NCBI GenBank assembly: GCA_003523545.1
Contig: DQAM01000487.1
Span: 1-6,713 of the forward strand
Origin: Dysgonomonas sp.
GTDB lineage: Bacteria; Bacteroidota; Bacteroidia; Bacteroidales; Dysgonomonadaceae
DNA length: 6,713 bases
Reading direction: 5' to 3'
The notes under the pieces are model-generated. The model saw only the letters and a list, made by a program, of their open reading frames with translations. It ran no database searches and was not told where the DNA came from. A program made the position numbers and the translations under genes. Numbering within the stretch: position 1 is the stretch's first letter; each line of letters begins with the position of its first letter. This document shows positions 1-5,421 of the stretch, in pieces.

Positions 1-752
1 AGATTACTTATCTGGGTGAAGGTGTAAAGAATATGGCTCCAAGTAGTGGATGGATAAATGCTATAGGACAGCCGATGGGTACTTTTTATGGTTATAAGAC
101 AGACGGATTGCTTACGCAGGAAGACATAGACAGTGGAAATTATATCACTGCGGGTTCGAGACAATTGTATCCGGGTGATATAAAATATGTCGATATGGAC
201 GGGGATGGTGCATTAACTACAGCCGATCGTACTTTTATCGGAAAGGATGTACCTGACATTACTTATGGGTTCGGCTTGAGTTTGGGATATAAGGACTTTG
301 ATTTCAATCTGTTCGGACAAGGCGTACATGGCGCGCAGGTTTATATGTACATGGAAGATGCACACCCTTTTGCTGACGGTGCTCCTCCACGCGAATGGCA
401 TAAGAAGAGATGGACAGAAGAAAATCCGAACCCCAATGCGGCATATCCGCGTCTATACCCGCAAGGGCAGGGGAACTATGCCTTCAATACCACTACTTAC
501 CAGTCGGATTTCTGGTTGTTTAGTGCCAGCTACTTCCGTATAAAAACGATATCGCTCGGTTACACTATTCCTAAAAATATTGTAAGCAAATGGGGAATTT
601 CCAATTTGCGTGTATTCTTATCTTCCGAAAATCCTTTTACTTTCCGTGGAGACAAGCGAATGGAGGATTATGATCCTGAGACATACAGTTCCCGTGGAGC
701 CATGAAAATCGGAACCAGATCGTATAACTTTGGTGTAAACTTATCATTTTAA
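1..752 (+). CDS. SusC/RagA-family TonB-dependent outer-membrane transporter, C-terminal part
   Basis: Open from the left edge in the frame beginning at base 3 (first visible residues ITYLGEGVKN) to a TAA at 750-752. About 249 residues are visible, roughly the last quarter of a family whose members are near 1000 residues. Seen: the FYGYKTDG stretch, then PGDIKYVDMDGDG with a following DR (bases about 168-230), then YGFGLSLGYKDFDFNLFGQG, and a final SYNFGVNLSF ending in Phe. These are typical of the C-terminal barrel of SusC proteins, and a terminal aromatic residue is the usual outer-membrane barrel ending. Known for the family: a 22-strand barrel that imports glycans or other oligomers using TonB energy, with SusD as a lid. 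The susD gene starts 41 bases downstream, so the two are probably co-transcribed. The substrate cannot be read from this part. The plug, TonB box and promoter lie outside the window. Confidence 0.95.
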   Translation, partial: ITYLGEGVKNMAPSSGWINAIGQPMGTFYGYKTDGLLTQEDIDSGNYITAGSRQLYPGDIKYVDMDGDGALTTADRTFIGKDVPDITYGFGLSLGYKDFDFNLFGQGVHGAQVYMYMEDAHPFADGAPPREWHKKRWTEENPNPNAAYPRLYPQGQGNYAFNTTTYQSDFWLFSASYFRIKTISLGYTIPKNIVSKWGISNLRVFLSSENPFTFRGDKRMEDYDPETYSSRGAMKIGTRSYNFGVNLSF

Positions 753-793
753 TGATCGATAAATAAAATAAATAGAATAAAACATATAATTAT

Positions 794-2599
794 ATGAAAA
801 ACGTAAAGAATATGTTTAAAAAAATAGGAGCAGCAGGGATTATACTGGCAGGACTTATTTTGACAAGTTGTGATATGGATGTAACTCCGCCGGATACTAT
901 CTCTCCCGAAACCTACTGGAATACAGAGGCGGATGCTGTATCGTACCTGAATACTATATATAATTCTGCCAGAACTTCTTCCAATGCTGTCATGTATCAG
1001 GATGTATTTACAGATGATGTATATAACAGGCATTCGCATGAGGCTACCGGTTATCTGTTTATACAAGATGGGTTAAGCCCCGGAGAGACCGAATATTACC
1101 GGACTCATCCCTGGAGTTTCTTTAACATCCGTATGACAAATATTTTTCTTCAGAATGTGGATAATGTGAACATGTCGGAAGAGTTGAAATCACGGATGAA
1201 GCTAGAAGCCCGTTTTTGGCGTGCTTACGATTATTTGTGGAAAACATCTCAATTCGGAAAGGTACCTTTAGTAGGAGATGAGGTATTTCCTTACGATCTG
1301 CCGGAGATAACGCGTAATACACAGCCGGAAGTATTGGAGTACGTTATTTCAGAATTGAGAGCTTGCTATGACGGGCTTCCCGCAAGTTATAATTCTTCCA
1401 ATTATGGACGTGTGACGAGATGGGCAGCAAAAGCGCTTCAGGCAAGAGCTGAACTATTGGCAGGCAGATATGCCGATGCAGCTGCTTCGGCAAGAATTGT
1501 GATTGATAATGGAGGATTTTCGTTAAAAACAGTATCTACTATCGTTGATCAGAAAGAATATGAAGAAATGGATCAGTTTGTAGACTGGGACGCATTGGGA
1601 ATTGATAAAGATGTGTTCATGAGAGGTATTTACAGTTATAACGCTGTGTGGACTGATGATGTGGATAACCCTGAGTATATCCTGACTCGCCAACATATGG
1701 ATGCTTCCGGATTTACAGACGGCACCCGCTATCGTTTTCTACGTCCCAGCCAATGTGCTACCGATGGTTGGTCTTCTCTTACACCTACACAGAATCTTGT
1801 AGATGCATACTGGACAGCTACAGGTGAAGAATTTACCCCTCCTGCTCAGCAATCAAGGCACGAAAGCTTTATGGCTATGGATAGCGAGTGGGTTGCTTCA
1901 GGACAGACTGTCAGAGATTTTGCAGATGAAAGAATCGCTAATAATACGTTGAAAGATTATCCTTATATGCAGGAATTCCGTAACCGGGACTCGCGTATGT
2001 ACGCTTCTATCCTATTTGCCTACAAATCCTGGAACCAGACCGAACAAGGTGACTTTACTTACAGGTATAGATGGAGAACGGATGGAAATGAGCAAAATAA
2101 TGAATCTAAAACCGGTTTTAACTGGAGAAAGATTACAGCTATCAACTATAGTACAAGCAGCCAATATGCTACAGCTACTGATTATCCTGTTATGCGTTTG
2201 GCAGAGATGCTGCTTATATATGCTGAAGCGCAAACGATGGTTTCAGGCTATGATGGTTCGGTGGCTGCTGAACTTAATAAACTGAGAGCGCGTGTGGGTA
2301 TGCCGGATGTACCTTCCTCCTTCCCCAGCAAAGACGATGCTATTAAGTTTATCCGTAACGAAAGACGAATCGAATTAGCCGGCGAAGGCCTTCGTTCGTT
2401 CGATATGGCTCGTTATGAAGACCAATACTGGATTGAGCATATGAATAATGTACCGTTAATTGCGCCTAATCATGATCCAAGTAAAGGAGAAAGAGTGCTG
2501 ATGATGAGCTGGAGTTCAAGAATGCGGCTGAAACCGGTTATCCAAACGGCGGTGGACTTGAATCCTGCATTAAAAGGTGACCAGAATCCGGGTTATTAA
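794..2599 (+). CDS. SusD/RagB-family outer-membrane nutrient-binding lipoprotein
   Basis: Complete gene of 601 residues. The N-terminus is a lipoprotein signal: Lys-rich residues 1-10, a hydrophobic core at 11-23, and a lipobox LTSC with the lipidated Cys at residue 26. The mature chain begins CDMDVTPPD; acidic residues just after the Cys fit surface export signals known in Bacteroidota. Helical repeat-like sequence appears at about 133-160 (LEARFWRAYDYLW). The SusD C-terminal signature is clear: YPVMRLAEMLLIYAEA at about 464-479, then NERRIELAGEGLRSFDMARY at about 522-541. Known role: surface-exposed lid on its SusC partner that captures the substrate at the cell surface. The partner is the gene immediately upstream. 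The start at 794 is chosen because it directly precedes the signal peptide; no strong ribosome binding site is visible, which is normal in this phylum. Substrate class is not predictable from sequence alone. Confidence 0.96.
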   Translation: MKNVKNMFKKIGAAGIILAGLILTSCDMDVTPPDTISPETYWNTEADAVSYLNTIYNSARTSSNAVMYQDVFTDDVYNRHSHEATGYLFIQDGLSPGETEYYRTHPWSFFNIRMTNIFLQNVDNVNMSEELKSRMKLEARFWRAYDYLWKTSQFGKVPLVGDEVFPYDLPEITRNTQPEVLEYVISELRACYDGLPASYNSSNYGRVTRWAAKALQARAELLAGRYADAAASARIVIDNGGFSLKTVSTIVDQKEYEEMDQFVDWDALGIDKDVFMRGIYSYNAVWTDDVDNPEYILTRQHMDASGFTDGTRYRFLRPSQCATDGWSSLTPTQNLVDAYWTATGEEFTPPAQQSRHESFMAMDSEWVASGQTVRDFADERIANNTLKDYPYMQEFRNRDSRMYASILFAYKSWNQTEQGDFTYRYRWRTDGNEQNNESKTGFNWRKITAINYSTSSQYATATDYPVMRLAEMLLIYAEAQTMVSGYDGSVAAELNKLRARVGMPDVPSSFPSKDDAIKFIRNERRIELAGEGLRSFDMARYEDQYWIEHMNNVPLIAPNHDPSKGERVLMMSWSSRMRLKPVIQTAVDLNPALKGDQNPGY

Positions 2600-2632
2600 T
2601 TATTAACTGATAAAAAATAATCTGCATATAAG

Positions 2633-2661
2633 AAGAGCTGCCCCACTAGGAGCAGCTCTTT
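2633..2661. terminator. Hairpin terminator between convergent genes
   Basis: A perfect 9-bp stem, AAGAGCTGC (2633-2641) with GCAGCTCTT (2652-2660), has a 10-base loop that can pair further (CC with GG). On the + strand a run of four T begins inside the stem end (2659-2662), giving a good intrinsic terminator 33 bases after the susD stop. On the minus strand the stem is followed by CTTATAT, a weaker U-tract, 12 bases after the DUF4269 stop. It probably serves both strands, and is stronger for the + strand. Confidence 0.85.
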
Positions 2662-2672
2662 TATATTATGAA

Positions 2673-3233
2673 TTATAGTTTGAAAAGATTTTTTAGTTCT
2701 ATGTCGGATAGTTTTTCAAAATCCAATAAGTCTGAATAAGGGTTATCCAGATTCAGCAGTTTTCCGAAAGCAGGTTCTGTTTTATAGCCTTGTTTTTTAA
2801 GGTTAATTATTTTCTGGCGGAATTTTTCCCCGGCTAGCCGGAGTATACGGTTTTCAATTAGCATATGGCGGAAACCGTTCTGAATTTCAGATGGCTTGCT
2901 TTGTGCGAAAATCTCGATCTCAAGATGGTCATGAAAAAAGCTCGAAACATAAGCTTGCTGTTCTTCATTAAATTTCTCTGAGAAGCGATCACAATAAGAA
3001 AAGTTATTTTGAACTATTTTTATGAAAGAATCAAAATCGGATACATGACAGAGAATATCTATATCGCTGCTTTCTATATCTATTCCGATAGGGATTGTTC
3101 CCGCAACGATCGGATCAAAATCTTTCAGGATAGAGAGTATATTTATTTCCTGTAAAACGTGGTAAGCCTTTTGCTGCTTCTCGTTTCCCTTTCGCAGGTA
3201 TTCTATATTACGCCAATCTCCGGCAGACTCCAT
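2673..3233 (-). CDS. DUF4269 family protein, nucleotidyltransferase-like
   Basis: Complete protein of 186 residues, typical of DUF4269 in length and sequence. Conserved pieces seen: W7xxIEYLxxGNxxQ near the start, VAGTIPIGIDIESSDIDIL at about 43-61, LEIEIF at 104-109, QNGFRHMLIENRIL at 118-131 and GYKTEPAF at 149-156. The GT (45-46) followed by SDID (56-59) and a later acidic strand (E105, E107) resembles the hG[GS]...DhD...[DE] metal-binding pattern of the polymerase-beta nucleotidyltransferase fold. That fold assignment is my inference; no substrate or reaction is known to me. It has no signal peptide or membrane segment, so it is likely cytoplasmic. The start lies 4 bases after the stop of the GyrI-like gene, so it is the last gene of the upp transcript. 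W7 and the IEYL motif close to the N-terminus support this ATG. Confidence 0.88.
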   Translation of the reverse strand: MESAGDWRNIEYLRKGNEKQQKAYHVLQEINILSILKDFDPIVAGTIPIGIDIESSDIDILCHVSDFDSFIKIVQNNFSYCDRFSEKFNEEQQAYVSSFFHDHLEIEIFAQSKPSEIQNGFRHMLIENRILRLAGEKFRQKIINLKKQGYKTEPAFGKLLNLDNPYSDLLDFEKLSDIELKNLFKL

Positions 3234-3237
3234 TCAA

Positions 3238-3792
3238 TTATTTTATTTCCTGCCTGTAAACGATTTTCATGCCGGGAACATCATATATTTCTGTTACAGG
3301 TCCTGCTGCAGTAAGGCCGTTTTGCTCGGCATATTTTTCCAAGATAGGATATACCTTAAAAATGCCGACCATAATAGACACCGATCCTTTATAAGGAAAT
3401 TCGGCAATAATATAATTAGATTCAGGCAACGTTTTGAGATTGTACTTTTCAGTCAAACGGGCTTGCTGTAAGCTGTCCAATTCTACGTCGATAATGCATC
3501 CGGCTTCCGAACGTAATTTTTCTGTTTCGACATCTTTCGGATTATCATAAAATATTCCAAAGCCCCTTGTAGTTTCCAGGTTATCTTCATTCAGGAGCGA
3601 ATTGTATATTTTGTCTGTATACAGCGGAGTTTGCGAATAATCGCCGGTTACTTTTTCAAAAACAATGGTCTCGCCCCCTTGTTTCTCAACTCTTACGGGA
3701 ATCTCGTCGAAACCACCGTAATACGCATAAAATCCGGCTAAAGCCGCAAACAAAATAATAAGGACAGTTAAGATTGTAATCAGAATTTTCAT
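3238..3792 (-). CDS. Membrane-anchored GyrI-like (effector-binding) domain protein
   Basis: 184 residues from the ATG at 3792-3790. Residues 2-23 (KILITILTVLIILFAALAGFYA) form one hydrophobic segment, an uncleaved anchor or signal anchor with no lipobox Cys. The rest resembles the GyrI-like small-molecule-binding domain: a GGETIVFEKVTGDY strand at about 39-52, GFGIFYDNP, RSEAGCIIDVE, SNYIIAEFPYKGSVSIMVG and a final VTEIYDVPGMKIVYRQE. Proteins of this layout (one anchor plus the domain) are, as I recall, frequent in Bacteroidota, but their function is not established to me. GyrI domains elsewhere bind small molecules or DNA gyrase. A longer frame reaches 3867, but its extra 25 residues overlap the end of tcdA and precede the hydrophobic segment, so the internal Met is the better start. 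It lies 4 bases after the tcdA stop and 4 bases before the DUF4269 gene. Confidence 0.82.
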   Translation of the reverse strand: MKILITILTVLIILFAALAGFYAYYGGFDEIPVRVEKQGGETIVFEKVTGDYSQTPLYTDKIYNSLLNEDNLETTRGFGIFYDNPKDVETEKLRSEAGCIIDVELDSLQQARLTEKYNLKTLPESNYIIAEFPYKGSVSIMVGIFKVYPILEKYAEQNGLTAAGPVTEIYDVPGMKIVYRQEIK

Positions 3793-3796
3793 AGCG

Positions 3797-4594
3797 TTAT
3801 TGATTTTGGTTAAGATTGATTTTATTATAAATATCCTGTATGACCATACTGGACAATGTAAATCCAAATACAGCGGTAATATGTACTATCGTGCCGTTTA
3901 CCTTCACCTTCTTACTCCGCGATTCAAAGCTTACCTCATCAGGATTTCCGGTTTCATCCACCCTAGAAGCTTCAGTTTCGTTAATCTTTTCTTCTTGATT
4001 TTCGAGCAGTTCATCACTGTAAACACAAAAGAATTTTTTAGCTGGCTTTTCGTATTTTCTGAATTTTCTCCTTAAGGCAGCAGCCAGAGGGCATCCCTGC
4101 ACCTTCCAGAATTCTGCTGTTCTTATTTTCGATATATCCATTTTCAGGGCAGCTCCCATAGAAGAAAAAAGCACAGCATTCGTTTTGCAGGCAGTAAGAA
4201 TTAAGTCCATTTTATTGGTAAGGCTATCTATTGCATCAATAATATAATCGTATTCCCTTAACCTGAAAGAATCGGAGGTTTCTTTGCTGTATACTTCCTG
4301 CAAAGCTGTAATTTCCGCATCGGGATTTATTTCCAAAAGACGCTGTTTGAGAATTTCTACTTTCACTTTGCCGACAGTTTCAGAAGTTGCCGGAAGCTGC
4401 CGGTTAATATTGCTTACGGCTATGCGGTCCGAATCTACAATAGTCAGGTATTTAATTCCCGAGCGTATCAGGCTTTCCGCACACCAGCTTCCCACACCGC
4501 CGACACCAAATAAGATAACTTTTTTTGTGGCTATGGTTTGTACGGCGTGCTATCCTAATAATAATTCTGTACGTCCGAAAATACTTTCCTGCAT
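3797..4594 (-). pseudogene. tcdA: tRNA threonylcarbamoyladenosine dehydratase, interrupted by an in-frame TAG at codon 15
   Basis: Read from the ATG at 4594-4592 the frame has 266 codons with the final TAA, close to the usual TcdA length (E. coli about 268). It starts MQESIFGRTELLLG, then TAG, then HAVQTIATKKVILFGVGGVG in the same frame. E1-like features follow: the glycine-rich ATP loop GVGGVG (30-35), IVDSDRIAVSNINRQL, an AIDSLTNK stretch, a GCPLAAALRRKFRK basic segment, and NGTIVHITAVFGFTLSSM near the end. Known role: ATP-dependent dehydration of t6A to cyclic ct6A at position 37 of ANN-decoding tRNAs, in the cytoplasm. The RTELLLG block before the stop is family sequence, so the stop truly splits the gene. 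The first start-like codon after the TAG is GTG at 4495, inside the ATP loop; a product from there would probably be inactive. It lies 18 bases after upp. A read error is an open alternative, in which case the gene is intact. Confidence 0.87.
4550..4552 (-). other. In-frame amber codon within tcdA
   Basis: On the minus strand the codons are TTA TTA GGA TAG CAC GCC. The frame is identical before and after, so this is a substitution-type nonsense codon, not a frameshift. One base change from GAG, AAG, CAG, TGG, TTG, TCG, TAC or TAT would produce it. All seven genes here end in TAA, and no other in-frame TAG occurs in roughly 2100 codons. Confidence 0.9.
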
Positions 4595-4612
4595 AAATAT
4601 TGTAAGTTTTAT

Positions 4613-5269
4613 TTAATCTTTAGGGCCGTAGGCCAAGTCTCCTGCATCACCCAGTCCCGGGACAATATATGAATGCTCGTCCAGTTCCGGATCTATTCCT
4701 GCTACCCAAAGTGTCGCATTTTTATCAGCAAACTTTTTCGCACAAAAATCAATGGCTTCCTGGCTGGCAATAATAGATGCAATATGAATTTCACGGGGCA
4801 TGCCTTTAGTCAGGAGTGCCTGGTAAGATAATTCCATGCTTCCTCCCGTTGCGAGCATAGGATCGGTAAGAATAAGTACTTTATCATCCAGAGAAGGGGA
4901 TGCAATATATTCGATACTGATATGAAAACTTTCGTGGTTTTCGCGGTACTTACGGAATGCAGAGACAAATGCATTTTCTGCATCGTCGAAATAACTCAGG
5001 AAACCCTGATGAAAAGCTAGTCCTGCCCGCAGAATAGTTCCCAGGACAACTTTATCAGTATACTCATTCGCACTGGATATACCTAAAGGTGTCTGAACTT
5101 CACGTGGTTGGTACGAAAATCTTTTACTGATTTCGTATGACATGATTTCTCCTATGCGTTCGAGATTACGGCGAAAGCGAAGCCGGTCGTTTTGTATGTT
5201 TACGTCTCTGATTTCTCCGACAAAGCGCCCTAATATTGAATTTTGGGTTGATAAGTCTATTATTTCCAT
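4613..5269 (-). CDS. upp: Uracil phosphoribosyltransferase
   Basis: Complete protein of 218 residues, slightly longer than the usual 208-210 of bacterial Upp. It makes UMP and pyrophosphate from uracil and PRPP, the pyrimidine salvage step, in the cytoplasm. Motifs seen: ILRAG at 79-83; the PRPP-binding loop DPMLATGGS at 136-144, preceded by the hydrophobic strand VLILT; and the C-terminal uracil-binding GLGDAGD at 205-211, followed by LAYGPK. All catalytic motifs are intact. The start is well placed: the NSILGRFVGEIRD region usual near the Upp N-terminus begins at residue 10, and a good promoter ends about 17 bases upstream of the ATG. It is the first gene of a four-gene group, with tcdA 18 bases downstream. 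No PyrR-type attenuator is seen, and the leader is too short to hold one. Confidence 0.96.
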   Translation of the reverse strand: MEIIDLSTQNSILGRFVGEIRDVNIQNDRLRFRRNLERIGEIMSYEISKRFSYQPREVQTPLGISSANEYTDKVVLGTILRAGLAFHQGFLSYFDDAENAFVSAFRKYRENHESFHISIEYIASPSLDDKVLILTDPMLATGGSMELSYQALLTKGMPREIHIASIIASQEAIDFCAKKFADKNATLWVAGIDPELDEHSYIVPGLGDAGDLAYGPKD

Positions 5270-5285
5270 TTTAATATTTTAGGAA

Positions 5286-5316
5286 CAAATATAAAATTAA
5301 GAATGAAAAACTCAAA
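5286..5316 (-). promoter_or_regulatory. Bacteroides-type promoter for the upp group
   Basis: On the minus strand TTTG (5316-5313) is followed by a 19-base spacer and TATATTTG (5293-5286). This matches the Bacteroidota primary sigma consensus TTTG-N19-21-TAnnTTTG exactly. The -7 element ends 16 bases before the upp ATG, so the leader should be about 10 bases or a little less. It lies directly next to the inverted repeat on its upstream side. Confidence 0.72.
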
Positions 5317-5322
5317 ATAAAA

Positions 5323-5413
5323 GCCCCTCTTTATCTCCCCAAAGGGGAGAATTAATAATCGAAAAGCGGATACAATTCAATTTCACTTCTCTCCTTTGGG
5401 GGATTGGAGAAGC
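5323..5413. repeat. Imperfect inverted repeat between hemG and upp, REP- or BIME-like
   Basis: The left arm 5323-5351 and the right arm 5387-5413 are imperfect reverse complements, separated by 35 bases of AT-rich sequence. The best-matching part, TTCTC[CT]CCTTTGGGG, agrees at 14 of 15 positions when the arms are aligned. The left arm itself contains a perfect hairpin, TCTCCCC-AAA-GGGGAGA (5334-5350). The right arm begins 8 bases past the hemG stop. Clustered C/G runs of this kind recur between genes in many Bacteroidota as I remember them, but copy number here is unknown. It may fold into a terminator for hemG: on the minus strand the left arm ends in GGGGCTTTTATTTTG. Confidence 0.7.
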
Positions 5414-5421
5414 TTATTCTG

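Noticed and set aside
749..1066. Minus-strand frame opposite the start of susD
   Set aside because: It is the complement of the SusD signal peptide region and the AT-rich intergenic gap. Its composition is low complexity with no domain.
2012..2285. Frames on both strands inside susD
   Set aside because: They overlap the conserved SusD core in other frames and carry no features of their own.
3793..3867. Longer start for the GyrI-like protein at 3867
   Set aside because: The extra 25 residues are the out-of-frame image of the tcdA 3' end, and would place a polar segment before the membrane anchor.
4493..4495. GTG as the true start of the tcdA-like gene
   Set aside because: It lies inside the ATP-binding loop, and recognisable family sequence continues in the same frame upstream to the ATG at 4594. 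A start here would remove the first strand and half of the loop.
4520..4526. Run of seven A on the minus strand as a frameshift site rescuing tcdA
   Set aside because: The reading frame is the same on both sides of the TAG, and the run lies downstream of it, so slippage there cannot bypass the stop.
4550..4552. Recoded genetic code with TAG read as an amino acid
   Set aside because: Only one in-frame TAG is found in about 2100 codons. A recoded genome should show several, and Bacteroidales are not known for this.
3800..4616. Plus-strand open frames opposite tcdA (3800-4075 and 4284-4616)
   Set aside because: They lie antisense to clear TcdA coding sequence and show no recognisable domain or upstream signal.
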